Shown here: piece by piece, positions 1-8,797 of the stretch
Layout of the letters: each line of letters opens with the position of its first letter
How positions within the stretch are numbered: position 1 is the first letter of the stretch
From: Oscillospiraceae bacterium
GTDB lineage: Bacteria; Bacillota; Clostridia; Oscillospirales; Oscillospiraceae
Direction: 5' to 3'
DNA length: 27,761 nucleotides
Assembly (NCBI GenBank): GCA_031266955.1
Contig: JAISAA010000234.1
Span: 1 to 27,761 of the forward strand
The notes under the pieces: generated by a model
Seen by the model: only the letters and a program-made list of their open reading frames with translations
What the model was told of the DNA's origin: nothing
Database searches by the model: none
Made by a program: the position numbers and the translations under genes

Positions 1-3000
1 CGTCCGTTACAAAGGTCATGCTGTCAAGCGTGAATTCCTTGCCGAGGTAGCTCGCCGTCATCGTCAGGCGGAAGGCTGTGTTGTCCGCCAGGCCCTTCAG
101 GAGCTGCCGCGTATCCGCCGCCCGGAGGCGGTATACCTCGCCGCCGGCGCCGTCGGATGTGAGCTCGAGATAAACGCGTTTTTCGTAGAAAAGCGTGTAA
201 TTCTCTCCCGGCTCTCCCGGCTCGACGGGCTTGTATTCCGGCTCGTTGATGAATGCGGAGCTTTCCAGCCGCAGCGTCACATACGGGCCGTTATCATCGA
301 CGCTGCCGTTGTCCGAGTCGGCGGCGGGGTTGTTGACGAGGTATTGTTTGATGTCGTCCGCGGCGACTGAGATCGTCGCCGTGTAGCCGTTGAGCTCCCC
401 GCCCCCGGCCGGCGCGGAGTCCGCGATGAGCATAAACGTCCGTGTGACGCTCCCGTTTTCAACGGGCTTATACTCTATCCCCGCGGGCGGGCTCGCGCCG
501 GCGTCTTTGTAAGCCGTATAATAAAACACGGGTACGGATATGAAGTACACGTTTTCCGGTATGGTGAGTATTGCCTGAGTATAGGCGCCGGTCATGCCTA
601 CGAACGCCCCGTCCTCGTTATAAAAGGCGACCTCTCCGCTGTCCGACGCCCCCTGCCCCGTGCTTTTGTTTTGCCCGTCGCTGATATACTGGGTCGGGCG
701 CACGTACATCTGCCCCGGCAGCACCGGTATCTTGTGAAACAGGTAGTAGTTATACTCGTTATTGCCGCTGAGAGCATCTTCGCGTGCTTCCGGGGCCCCG
801 GTCGTGGCGTTGATGTAAGTATTTGCAAGCACCAAGCTCTGATTTTTTGAAAGGTGGGTCGCGAGGACGTTGTTGTGCAGGTGGGTATCCGGAGCTTTGT
901 AGTACGACACGTTCAGCCCGGTCTCCTCTAAATAATACGCGTCCGGGAAGCGGAAGCGCACGTATTTAGCGTCGTTCGGCACGCGGAGCGCCGGATTTCG
1001 CCCGTCAAGGAGGTAGCCCCCACTGTAATAAAACGATGTGCCGTCGTCGTTGACGGGCGCTCCATAAGAACCGTTGCTGCCCACCCAACCGCTGTATACC
1101 GTACATTTTTCGTCCTCGTAGAAGAACGCGTACACGTTGCCGACGGCGATACTCTTTCCCGAGCCGTTCATCGTCATCGCCGGCTCCGCCGCCGCGTTAT
1201 AGGCCGGGTCGGCGGCCTGAGTTTGGTTGGTGGCGACGGTTTGCGGAAATTCCGTCGGGTGATAATCCTTGACGTACAGGAAGTCCGCGTCCTCCGGGAG
1301 CTTAAACACCTCCGAATGGCGGTATGACGGATAGGCGTTCGTGCTCGAAGCATTATTGCTTGTCGCCGCGTTCCACGTCTTTTGGCTGCTGACTATCGCC
1401 CAGCTTCCGTATATCGGCTCGCCGTCCTCGTCCTTCGCCTGTCCCCAGGTCCCGGCTTCTTCGTCGTATACCCAGCCTCCGGAAAGACGCGCTTTTCCGT
1501 TGAGCGTTGAATTTGTGTCATTCGGCGACCATTCGCTGGATACAAAGACGTCGCCGGTCTCCTTTATCGCGCCTTTTATATAGGAGCCCGGAATGTTGAG
1601 CCACGGGGTCTCGCTATTGACGATGGAGGTGTAGTTCAGCCCCTCCAGATTCAGCGAGCCGGAAAGGTAGCTGCCGCCGACGAATTCATAGGTCTCGAGC
1701 ACGCGGTTCGGCGTAAGCATACTGTTGGAATCCGTGTCGTTGAACTGCGCCGCGACGAGCTCCAGCTTGTACTGCGCGCCGGGCACGATCCCCTCGAACA
1801 TCAAGTCCTCTCCCACCAGCGTAGCCTTATCGCGCTGCGCAAATATCTGTTTTGAGTTTATTTGCGTTGTTCCCTGATAAAGCCGCGCGTAGACGAGGCC
1901 GTTGTTCAAGATCGTCCCGTCCGCGTCGTAGATCGACAGGTCGAAGAACTGCAAATACTCTGACACGACAAACATTTCGTCGTAGCTGATTTTCGGGTAA
2001 ATTTTCTTCGTCGTGAAATTCGCCTGCGTCAGCGTCGTCGGTATCTGATATTCCGCGCTGCCCTTTATGACGACGGATTCGAGCTTTATCGTGTGCGGCG
2101 TGGAGGTTTTCAGAGTGTCTTCCGGGAGCGTGAGCCTTATCGACGCGACGGGGAGGTACGTTGTGTTTCCGTTACTGTCGGTAGACGTTTTTATCCTCAG
2201 CGAATCCCACAGGCTTGAGGTAAATAAGCTCTCAAGGCCGACGAGCTCGACGCGCGGCGTCAGCGCGTCCCCCTCCTGGATCGTTACGGAGCCCGCCGCG
2301 GCGTCATAGCCCCTGCCGGTGTTTTGCTTATACTCGGCGAGCGGAACGTCGAGCTCGGACATTGAGAGGGTGTAGCCCGCTCTTTGTTCTCCCGTCCCGG
2401 TCTCCGTGACGGAAACGCGGAATTCGTCGATAAGCGGCAGTATCTCCAGTGTGGTGTTTCTGTTCATCTCGGCGTTTATGACCGCGTAGGTGTCAAACAG
2501 CGCGGGTATGCTTGTGTTGAAGCCCACGCTGCCGCTTGTCAGCGGGGCTGTGTATACGCGTAAGGAGCCCATTTGTACGTTCTCCGCGCGCTGTAATGGC
2601 GTGGCGCCGGACGGCACATTGCCTACTTTGCTTGCGTCGGGCTGCGCATCGACGTCTCCGACGACGCCGAAGGCGTACGTTCTGGCGAACGCGAGGCTTT
2701 CTATTGTGAATTCGTATGTTTTGCCGCCCGCCGGGGCGTCCAGAACAAGCGAAAGCGCTTCGCTTGAAACCTTACCGTCCGGGCCGTACCCGAGCTTGAC
2801 TCCGTTTTTCCAAAAGCCGTACAGCAGGACGTCGTTGTTTGAGGCGTCCTTCGCGGTCAGCTTCAGCGGCAAGGGCGCGCCATTTTCGTCCTTCGCCAGC
2901 GCGGCGTCCGGATCGGAAACCGTTATTTTAAGCGACAGCCTGTCGGTGACGTTTGCCGTGTCCTCTATTTTTACGGATGGCGAGAGCTTGCGCGTGTACA

Positions 3001-5401
3001 CGGCGCCCTCATAGCTCACGTCGGACACCGCGGACTCTTTATTTTCGCCGATGAGCATCGGCACCTCGCCGCCGTAGCGGTTATACGCGTGGAGAGCATA
3101 CGTGTATTTTGTGTTTGATTCGAGTTTGGGCGAGGAGGATACGAACGACGTTCCGCCCGCCGTCTGCGCCCTTTGCAGCGCGGAGGAGCCAATTGTTATC
3201 AAGGGTTTGTCGTTCGTGTTGTTCACGTTTTTCAGCTCAAGCTGCACTCTGTAGACATACGGAAGCGTATTCAGCTTGAAATTCTCCCAATCGAGCTCCG
3301 GGGCTTTCCCGTCGACGACGACGGGCGGAACGTAACCGGAGGTGTTCGACAGCGTCAGTCCGTCAGCCTCCAGCGCGTTAGCAGCCGCCGCGTAGACCAT
3401 ATCGTAATTGAGCAGCACGCCCTGCACCTCCGTGGAATCCGTCGTCACCTCGATAAAGTCGGTATAGACGTTCTTGCGGCGCACGCCCGTCAAAGGATCG
3501 CCCGTTTCGGGATCAAACTGTCCGGGGAGCTCAAAAACCTCATTAAAACGGTAGCTCATTTGGATATAGAAGGTTTTGTCCGGCTCGAGAGGCGACAGGG
3601 CGATATTCGCGCCGCCGGTATATGTTTTGCGCAGCACGGCGGATTTTCCGGTGTTGGCGACCGACCCGTCCGCATTGTACGCCTTATAGATTTTGTTGCC
3701 GTTCGCGTCCTCGCCGGTCGGAGACGCGTTGTTTTTCAAATCGGTGAAAACCGTTACCTTGACGCCGCGGATAATAACGCCCGCGGGGTCGTATATCGTA
3801 AGCTTCCCTTTTACGGCGTAATTCCACGCGTCAATTTCCGTAAAGCTGACGTCAGGCGCCGCGTAGACGCTTCCGCCCTCGTCGCCGCCTCCCGCGCCTA
3901 TTTCCTCATTGCCCTCGCCGTCGTCATCACCTTCGCCTCCGGGCGAGGCCGAGGGGGGCTTGGTAGACCCGCCTCCGCCGCCGCCGCCGGGAGAGGTCGC
4001 AGGCTGGTCAGGAGACGCCTTGGGCCCGCCGGGGCTCACGTCCGGACTCGCTCCGGGACTTGGGGTCGGGGATGTTCCCGGCGATGGACTGACGCCCGGC
4101 GACGGGGAAGCGCCGGGACTCGGCGTCGGTGAAGCTCCCGGAGTAGGACTGACGCCGGGTGCAGGCGTGGGCGAAGTGCCGGGACTCGGCGTCGGGGAAG
4201 CGCCGGGAGTGGGAGTGACGCCCGGCGTCGGCGTAACGCCGGGACTCGGCGAAACGTCCGGGCTCACACCGGGGCTGACGTCGGGGCTTGCGTCCGGGCT
4301 TGTTTCCGGCGACGCGTCCGGGTCGGGCTCGGCGCTGACGTCGGGGCTCTCCTCGGTAGACACGTCAGGGCTCGTTTCGGCGTCGTCCGGGCTCGCCTCC
4401 GGGCGGGCGTCGGGAGAGACCTCCGCGCCGGCTGACGACTCCGGAGGCGTGGGGACGACGGGCGACGCTCCCGGCGCCGGGCTCTCACCGGGCCGGAGCT
4501 GCTCTGACGGCGCCGGCGTCGGGACTCCGCCCGGACGCTCAGGCGACGACGGGTCTTTGGAGGGAACAGAGGGATCGGGCGTCGGTTCCTCGCCGGGTAC
4601 TACGCCCTCACCGGGGCGGCCGGGGCGCGGCGCGCCGGGCGTGCTGTCCGGGTCCTCGGGCGTCGGCGTCGGCGGTGTAGTCGGCGTCGGCGTCGGGATC
4701 GGCGCGGGGAAATCCGCGTTGCCGTCCCTTATGTAGCCGAACGCGCGCAGCAGCTCGGCGTATTCGTACGTGTGCTCACCAATAGTCAGCGTAGCGCCGA
4801 AAACGGACTCCTCCGCGCTGAGCGCCATCGCGCCGTTGAACGGCTCATACCAGCGGAACGCCGAGTCGGAGAAGTAGAGCACGCTGTTCACCGGTATCTC
4901 CGCGCTGCCCGTCAAGGTCGTGAACACGGCGGGCTGCGCGTTCATATACAGCCCGTTCGTCAGCGCGACGAGGATGAATTCCTCCGCGTCCGCCTCCGAG
5001 CCGTCGATATTGAACGTGTGACCGTCCACCATATACAGCCCGTTGAAGCTGCGCACGACCTCCACGTCGGAGGATATCAGCCATTCGGTATCGGAGAAAA
5101 AATACAGGCCTGCGCCGCCGTGGATATATATCGGGAACGCGGCGTCCATACCCGCCTTATCCTCGCCGACGTAATACCCGCCGCCGAGGCGCGTGTAGAC
5201 CGTGTCCCCCTGCTCCACATACAGCAGGGACACAGCCTCGCCCTCGCCCGCGCGGAGCGCCTGAAGTATGCCGGACGAAACGGGAACGGCGAGGCCGGCC
5301 TCGTCAAGCGTCGAAACATCCGTCAGGGCGCTGGCCGCCGCCACGAAGACCACCGACGACACGGCGGCCATTATCACTACGGCAATAAGTATTTTTTTCA
5401 T
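1..5401 (-). CDS. Giant secreted surface protein with Pro/Ser/Thr stalk (P4), C-terminus outside window
   Basis: Open frame of 1800 codons without a stop, continuing past the left edge. The start is the ATG at 5401-5399, preceded on the minus strand by GGAGGT six bases upstream. Residues 1-25 are a signal peptide (MKKILIAVVIM then a hydrophobic core, possible cleavage after ASA). Residues 26-230 form a beta-rich domain with the motif IPVNSVLYFSD at 169-179. Residues 231-472 are a low-complexity stalk of SPTPG/SPDVS-type repeats, followed by a Gly7 run. The remainder (about 515 onward) is a series of beta-sandwich-like modules with Fn3-type 'L-x-P-x-x-x-Y' signatures and, in the last 400 residues, jelly-roll-like segments (for example AFYNEDGAFVGM). 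I see no enzyme motif. It lies 43 bp after the 258-aa protein gene, so it is the last visible gene of the ATPase operon. Likely an extracellular fibre or adhesin; the function is inference. Confidence 0.9.
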   Translation of the reverse strand, partial: MKKILIAVVIMAAVSSVVFVAAASALTDVSTLDEAGLAVPVSSGILQALRAGEGEAVSLLYVEQGDTVYTRLGGGYYVGEDKAGMDAAFPIYIHGGAGLYFFSDTEWLISSDVEVVRSFNGLYMVDGHTFNIDGSEADAEEFILVALTNGLYMNAQPAVFTTLTGSAEIPVNSVLYFSDSAFRWYEPFNGAMALSAEESVFGATLTIGEHTYEYAELLRAFGYIRDGNADFPAPIPTPTPTTPPTPTPEDPDSTPGAPRPGRPGEGVVPGEEPTPDPSVPSKDPSSPERPGGVPTPAPSEQLRPGESPAPGASPVVPTPPESSAGAEVSPDARPEASPDDAETSPDVSTEESPDVSAEPDPDASPETSPDASPDVSPGVSPDVSPSPGVTPTPGVTPTPGASPTPSPGTSPTPAPGVSPTPGASPTPSPGASPSPGVSPSPGTSPTPSPGASPDVSPGGPKASPDQPATSPGGGGGGGSTKPPSASPGGEGDDDGEGNEEIGAGGGDEGGSVYAAPDVSFTEIDAWNYAVKGKLTIYDPAGVIIRGVKVTVFTDLKNNASPTGEDANGNKIYKAYNADGSVANTGKSAVLRKTYTGGANIALSPLEPDKTFYIQMSYRFNEVFELPGQFDPETGDPLTGVRRKNVYTDFIEVTTDSTEVQGVLLNYDMVYAAAANALEADGLTLSNTSGYVPPVVVDGKAPELDWENFKLNTLPYVYRVQLELKNVNNTNDKPLITIGSSALQRAQTAGGTSFVSSSPKLESNTKYTYALHAYNRYGGEVPMLIGENKESAVSDVSYEGAVYTRKLSPSVKIEDTANVTDRLSLKITVSDPDAALAKDENGAPLPLKLTAKDASNNDVLLYGFWKNGVKLGYGPDGKVSSEALSLVLDAPAGGKTYEFTIESLAFARTYAFGVVGDVDAQPDASKVGNVPSGATPLQRAENVQMGSLRVYTAPLTSGSVGFNTSIPALFDTYAVINAEMNRNTTLEILPLIDEFRVSVTETGTGEQRAGYTLSMSELDVPLAEYKQNTGRGYDAAAGSVTIQEGDALTPRVELVGLESLFTSSLWDSLRIKTSTDSNGNTTYLPVASIRLTLPEDTLKTSTPHTIKLESVVIKGSAEYQIPTTLTQANFTTKKIYPKISYDEMFVVSEYLQFFDLSIYDADGTILNNGLVYARLYQGTTQINSKQIFAQRDKATLVGEDLMFEGIVPGAQYKLELVAAQFNDTDSNSMLTPNRVLETYEFVGGSYLSGSLNLEGLNYTSIVNSETPWLNIPGSYIKGAIKETGDVFVSSEWSPNDTNSTLNGKARLSGGWVYDEEAGTWGQAKDEDGEPIYGSWAIVSSQKTWNAATSNNASSTNAYPSYRHSEVFKLPEDADFLYVKDYHPTEFPQTVATNQTQAADPAYNAAAEPAMTMNGSGKSIAVGNVYAFFYEDEKCTVYSGWVGSNGSYGAPVNDDGTSFYYSGGYLLDGRNPALRVPNDAKYVRFRFPDAYYLEETGLNVSYYKAPDTHLHNNVLATHLSKNQSLVLANTYINATTGAPEAREDALSGNNEYNYYLFHKIPVLPGQMYVRPTQYISDGQNKSTGQGASDSGEVAFYNEDGAFVGMTGAYTQAILTIPENVYFISVPVFYYTAYKDAGASPPAGIEYKPVENGSVTRTFMLIADSAPAGGGELNGYTATISVAADDIKQYLVNNPAADSDNGSVDDNGPYVTLRLESSAFINEPEYKPVEPGEPGENYTLFYEKRVYLELTSDGAGGEVYRLRAADTRQLLKGLADNTAFRLTMTASYLGKEFTLDSMTFVTD
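3986..4711 (-). repeat. Coding low-complexity Pro/Ser/Thr stalk of P4
   Basis: Encodes residues 231-472 of P4, built from degenerate repeats such as PTPGVTPTPG, SPTPSPGAS and SPDVSPD. Proline at every second to fourth residue predicts an extended rod; the many Ser/Thr could be glycosylated (inference). The nucleotide repeats are imperfect. Confidence 0.85.
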
Positions 5402-5444
5402 TATATGACCTCCAAAGCTTTGCGTAAAAATTCGTGCCCTTGTT

Positions 5445-6221
5445 TTATCTCAAAAGGGGCTCGAGCAGCGCGGGATTTGTGAAAAGCAGCGTCCGCGCGC
5501 CGTCCGCTTTTTCAAGATAATCGCTGAGCAGCGAAACTGTGTAGTCGCCCGCCGCGGACTCGCATATCACGGCGCTTTGCGGGGGCTCGAACGTGGTCTC
5601 GCCGCTTTCGCGGTCATAGAGCATTATCTGCCCGTCGTATATCGCCTCCGCGAAGCTCATCGCGGAGAGCTCTATCCTGTAGCCGTTGAAGCGCAGCGTC
5701 ACGGGCTCTAAAAACAGATACGTGTCCCGTCCGTCATAAAGAAACCCCTGACTCAGCCCGCGCGACGCGCCGCCGCGCACGGCGGTCACAAAGCCGTTTT
5801 CGTCATACCGCAGCTCCGTGAAGTAATCCGACCGGACCGCGGTCCCGGCGCGGGGGTCGTAGTACACCATATCCTGCGGAAGGACGACGGCGCGCGTATC
5901 GGAGCGGTAAATCGGCAGATTCACCGCGTCGCGCGTCACGCCCTCATAGTAAATGGTCGAGGCGCCGTCCGCGCGCCGCATCACGGCGTCTGCCGGTATC
6001 CTGTACTCCCCGCCGGCGTAAAACTGGCTTGCCGCCCCGGCAAAGCGGTAGCTTCTCGCGTTTTGCACGAAGAACACCGCCGCGACGGCGGCGATAATGA
6101 TGAACAGCATCGGCAGCACAACGGTCAATATCCCCCGCCGGCGCGGGCCGCGCTTTTTCATCAGCCTTTTGCCGCCCTTTTTCCGGCGCGGCTTTTTTTC
6201 CGTCTTGACAGCGTCAGCCAA
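5445..6221 (-). CDS. Single-pass membrane protein with extracytoplasmic beta domain
   Basis: A 258-aa protein. The chosen start is TTG at 6221, with GGAGAGGAGG seven bases upstream; it overlaps the end of the preceding 179-aa gene by 8 bp, which implies translational coupling. Residues 1-30 are strongly basic (KKPRRKKGGKR), residues 31-52 form one membrane helix, and 53-258 is a predicted beta-rich outer domain. That domain contains IPADAV at 75-80 and LPQDMVYYD at 114-122, resembling motifs in the N-terminal domains of P1, P2 and P4. There is no stalk and no catalytic motif. By topology it is a type II protein anchored by its N-terminus, which could link the ATPase complex in the membrane to the surface proteins (inference). 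I do not recognise a named family. Confidence 0.85.
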   Translation of the reverse strand: MADAVKTEKKPRRKKGGKRLMKKRGPRRRGILTVVLPMLFIIIAAVAAVFFVQNARSYRFAGAASQFYAGGEYRIPADAVMRRADGASTIYYEGVTRDAVNLPIYRSDTRAVVLPQDMVYYDPRAGTAVRSDYFTELRYDENGFVTAVRGGASRGLSQGFLYDGRDTYLFLEPVTLRFNGYRIELSAMSFAEAIYDGQIMLYDRESGETTFEPPQSAVICESAAGDYTVSLLSDYLEKADGARTLLFTNPALLEPLLR

Positions 6222-6753
6222 CGGCGCGCCTCCTCTCGCCGGATATGGAGTGCAGGTCTCTCAGGAAAAGGTATACGCCGAATATGCCGATGAACACGGA
6301 CAGCAGTATGTAAACCGCCGTATATCCGGCGCCGGGGGACATTTCTATTATAAAGCCGCACAGCGTATTGCACGCCAGCAGCCCCACCGCCTCAAGCGCC
6401 GCCCACATAAGCTTGCTGAGCGCCGAGGTAAACGAGCGCGAAAGCGCCGCGAAAAGCACGCCGGGTATCAGGAACGCGATGTACTCCGAAGCGTTCAGCT
6501 CGCGATGGCCCGCAAGCAGCGTAATGAGCAGCACAAGCTTCACCCACGCGCAGGCCAGGCGGACATAGCCCGCCGCACTCTGCCCGTAAAAGATACCGAG
6601 CCAGCTGAACGACGGCTTGTTGAACCACGTCCGCCGGCACAGCGGAAGCAGCGCGGCGCACAGCGCGACGGTGGCCCCCGCCGTCACCGCCGCAAGGCGC
6701 GAGAGCGGCGCTATCTCAAGCAATATTCGCGTCAGGCTATCGCTTACGCTCAT
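6214..6753 (-). CDS. Multi-pass membrane protein of the ATPase operon, unknown family
   Basis: A 179-aa hydrophobic protein with about five predicted helices (roughly residues 18-38, 62-82, 89-107, 112-136 and 141-163). The start ATG overlaps the epsilon-like gene stop in an ATGA (4 bp) arrangement, with GAGGAGA upstream. Charged or polar residues near or within membrane segments include R65, K72, R105 and E119. It does not show the signature of ATP synthase subunit a (an Arg in the RLxxN context of the penultimate helix), so I do not call it atpB. Its position between the F1 genes and the single-pass protein suggests a membrane partner of this ATPase, possibly a stator or coupling subunit. 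That is inference from context. Confidence 0.8.
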   Translation of the reverse strand: MSVSDSLTRILLEIAPLSRLAAVTAGATVALCAALLPLCRRTWFNKPSFSWLGIFYGQSAAGYVRLACAWVKLVLLITLLAGHRELNASEYIAFLIPGVLFAALSRSFTSALSKLMWAALEAVGLLACNTLCGFIIEMSPGAGYTAVYILLSVFIGIFGVYLFLRDLHSISGERRRAVG

Positions 6754-7265
6754 TCTAAGCTTATCTCCTCGTCTGATTTCTCCGGCTGATCGCCGGCGGC
6801 TTGCTCCGCGGCTTCCTCGTCTACGGCTTCCTCCGCGGCTGCGGCTTCCCTTTCAGCGGCCTGCTCCGCGGCTTCCTCATCTATTGCTTCCTCCGCGGCC
6901 CGCCGCTCCGGGAATATCTCCGTTTTAGGCTTGGCGGCGCCCAAAGCGACGCGCTCCTCGGAGGCGCCGGGCTGCACTAAGATCGTGAACTCGTTTTTAA
7001 GCAACCGGTAAAAGCCCGCGACGTCCTCCATTACGAGCTCGCCGGAATCCGACAAAATACTCACGGAGCCGTGCACCATCCCGATGACGGGCGCGTAATC
7101 GTCCATTATGAGCAGGCTGTACTGCGGGTCGGACACGCGTATGGAGTGTACGTTCCGCACGTCGGTCAAGCCGTCCCGGTAGTGCAGGACGTGGGCGCTC
7201 ATCCGCCCCGTCAGCGCCCCGGCGCCGCCCGCTTTATCCGGACTCACCGTTTTTTCGACCGCCAT
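6750..7265 (-). CDS. atpC: F1 ATPase epsilon-like subunit with long acidic tail
   Basis: 171 aa, located 2 bp after the beta gene as in standard atp operons. Residues about 25-115 match the epsilon N-terminal beta-sandwich pattern (VHSIRVSDPQYSLLIM, then DYAPVIGMVHGSVSIL, comparable to the 'DGELGVLPGHAPLVTAL' region). Instead of the usual two C-terminal helices of about 45 residues, residues 120-171 are an acidic Glu/Ala segment with two near-identical copies of EEA(I/V)DEEAAEQAA (125-137 and 145-157). In the family, epsilon sits at the foot of the rotor, contacts the c ring and can inhibit ATP hydrolysis. The changed tail may alter inhibition or bind another partner (inference). Identification rests on weak sequence similarity plus gene order. 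Confidence 0.72.
   Translation of the reverse strand: MAVEKTVSPDKAGGAGALTGRMSAHVLHYRDGLTDVRNVHSIRVSDPQYSLLIMDDYAPVIGMVHGSVSILSDSGELVMEDVAGFYRLLKNEFTILVQPGASEERVALGAAKPKTEIFPERRAAEEAIDEEAAEQAAEREAAAAEEAVDEEAAEQAAGDQPEKSDEEISLE
6801..6900 (-). repeat. Two in-frame 40-bp direct repeats, 60 bp apart
   Basis: Plus-strand segments 6801-6840 and 6861-6900 share the core TGCTCCGCGGCTTCCTC and CTTCCTCCGCGGC with few mismatches. They encode the duplicated acidic motif in the tail of the epsilon-like subunit, a recent in-frame duplication. Confidence 0.85.
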
Positions 7266-7267
7266 CG

Positions 7268-8671
7268 TTATGACCGTTCCTTGAGATACGCGCCGATATA
7301 CGTAAAATCCTGTTCGTCCACGTCGTCCAGCCGCCCGGAGAGTATCGCCTCCACGTCGTCCAGCACGTCCTCGATACGCACGAGCTTGCCCGGTATGCCC
7401 GTGTACTGCTCGGCGACGAACATCGGCTGGGAGAAATAGCTGCGCAGCTTGCGCGCGCGGAAGAAAATATCGTGATCCTCCTGCGACAGCTCGTCGATGC
7501 CTAGCACGGCGACGATCTGCTCTAACTCGTCATAGCGCGAAAAGCACGCCAGCGCCGCCTCGACGAGCGAAAAATGCCTCTCTCCCAAAATCTCCGGGTC
7601 TATGATCCGCGACGTCGTGGCGAACACGTTTATCGCGGGGTAAATGCCCTTTTCCGCGACGCCGCGGTCGAGCACGACCTGCCCGTCAAGGTGCTGGCTT
7701 ATGGCGTGCACGGCGCCGTCGTTCAAATCGTCCGCCGGGATGAATATTGCCTGAAAGGACGTTATCGAGCCGTTTTCCGTGGAGTTTATGCGCTCCTCGA
7801 CCTCGCTTATCTCCGTGAGCAAGGCCGGTGAATAGCCGTTTTCGACGGGCATCCTCGCGAGCTCCGTGGCTATCTCGGCGTTGGCCTGCACCATACGGTA
7901 GATGTTATCTATGAACAGCAGGACGTCCTGCCGTTTCTCGTCGCGCAGATACTCGGCGAGGGTCAGCCCGGCGTAGCCGGCGCGGCTGCGGCTCATCGCG
8001 TTATCGCCCATCTGCCCGAAAACCATAGATATCTTATCGAACAGCCCCGCCTCCGTCATTTCGTCGTACAGATCGCGCCCCTCGCGGCTGCGCTCGCCGA
8101 TCCCGGCGAAAACGGAGTTGGACTGCAAGCCGCGGTACACGTTATGTATCAGCTCCTTTATAAGCACGGTCTTGCCGACGCCCGCGCCGCCGAGCAGGCC
8201 CATCTTGAAGCCCTTGCGCATCGGCGCGAAGAAATCGAGGACCTTTATACCCGTCCACAGTATATCGCCGTCGATGACTATCTCATCCATCGCGAGGCTG
8301 CGCTCATAGATGTTGCGCACGGCGCCGCCGGGCGGCGGCGCGCCGTCTATGGATTCGCCGTAGGGCGAGAACACGTGCCCGAGAATATTGTCGTTGTACG
8401 GCATATCCAGCCCGCCGCCGGAGCGGTAAACGTCCATACCGCGTTTTAAGCCGTTCGTCATACCAAGACAGACCGCCGACGCCGTCAGCCCGCTCACCTC
8501 CGCTATCTCAAAGCGCACGCCGCCGTCCCCGGCGCCCGTCCGTATGAGGTCGCGCAGCCCGATATCCGTGCTTTCGAGGAAAATATCTACCTTCAGGCTG
8601 GAGACCGATATTATCTTCCCTATACGCGCTCCCGCCGCGGCGGTGTTTTCCGTTATCGCGTCCAATGCCAT
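7268..8671 (-). CDS. atpD: F1 ATPase catalytic beta subunit
   Basis: 467 aa, the usual length for F1 beta. Start ATG with AAGGAG eight bases upstream. Visible motifs: Walker A GGAGVGKT (161-168), catalytic glutamate in GERSREG (E193), GQM followed by arginines 228 and 230, Walker B LLFIDN (D255), ADDLND (313-318), and a DELSQED segment followed by RARKLRSYFSQPMFVAEQYTG-type sequence, which aligns with the canonical DELSEED lever. The catalytic set for ATP binding and hydrolysis is therefore intact. The normally conserved NEPP after GQM is replaced by GDNAM (222-226), which marks it as divergent from housekeeping ATP synthase. It pairs with the alpha gene upstream to make a heterohexamer, so it is not FliI or another homohexameric ATPase. 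Confidence 0.95.
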   Translation of the reverse strand: MALDAITENTAAAGARIGKIISVSSLKVDIFLESTDIGLRDLIRTGAGDGGVRFEIAEVSGLTASAVCLGMTNGLKRGMDVYRSGGGLDMPYNDNILGHVFSPYGESIDGAPPPGGAVRNIYERSLAMDEIVIDGDILWTGIKVLDFFAPMRKGFKMGLLGGAGVGKTVLIKELIHNVYRGLQSNSVFAGIGERSREGRDLYDEMTEAGLFDKISMVFGQMGDNAMSRSRAGYAGLTLAEYLRDEKRQDVLLFIDNIYRMVQANAEIATELARMPVENGYSPALLTEISEVEERINSTENGSITSFQAIFIPADDLNDGAVHAISQHLDGQVVLDRGVAEKGIYPAINVFATTSRIIDPEILGERHFSLVEAALACFSRYDELEQIVAVLGIDELSQEDHDIFFRARKLRSYFSQPMFVAEQYTGIPGKLVRIEDVLDDVEAILSGRLDDVDEQDFTYIGAYLKERS

Positions 8672-8724
8672 TGCGTGTTCTCCTTTCGCTCGCCGCGTCC
8701 GCGGCTTTAACGTATTTCCGGTTT

Positions 8725-8797
8725 AAGCGCTTTTTTAGGCGCTTTGATTTAAGCGCGCTTCTAAGCGCTTTGATTTAAGCGCGCGTCTAAGCGCTTT
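8725..8797. repeat. 26-bp tandem repeat between gamma and beta genes
   Basis: Two almost identical 26-bp units at 8739-8764 and 8765-8790 (shared core GCGCTTTGATTTAAGCGCGC), flanked by partial units on both sides. Each contains the palindrome AAGCGCTT or near variants, so the mRNA can form several alternative hairpins. The array covers the gamma stop codon (8787-8789) and most of the 115-bp gap before beta, the longest gap inside the F1 block. A role in mRNA processing or in setting beta expression is possible but inferred. Confidence 0.85.

Noticed and set aside
3909..4736. Plus-strand Gly/Ser-rich frame
   Set aside because: Antisense of the Pro/Ser/Thr stalk of P4; the minus-strand frame has start, signal peptide and domains, the plus-strand one does not.
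6214..6753. Calling the 179-aa membrane protein ATP synthase subunit a
   Set aside because: Too short, wrong gene position, and the diagnostic arginine context of the penultimate helix is not seen.
8725..8797. CRISPR array
   Set aside because: The units are directly adjacent with no spacers and no cas genes nearby.
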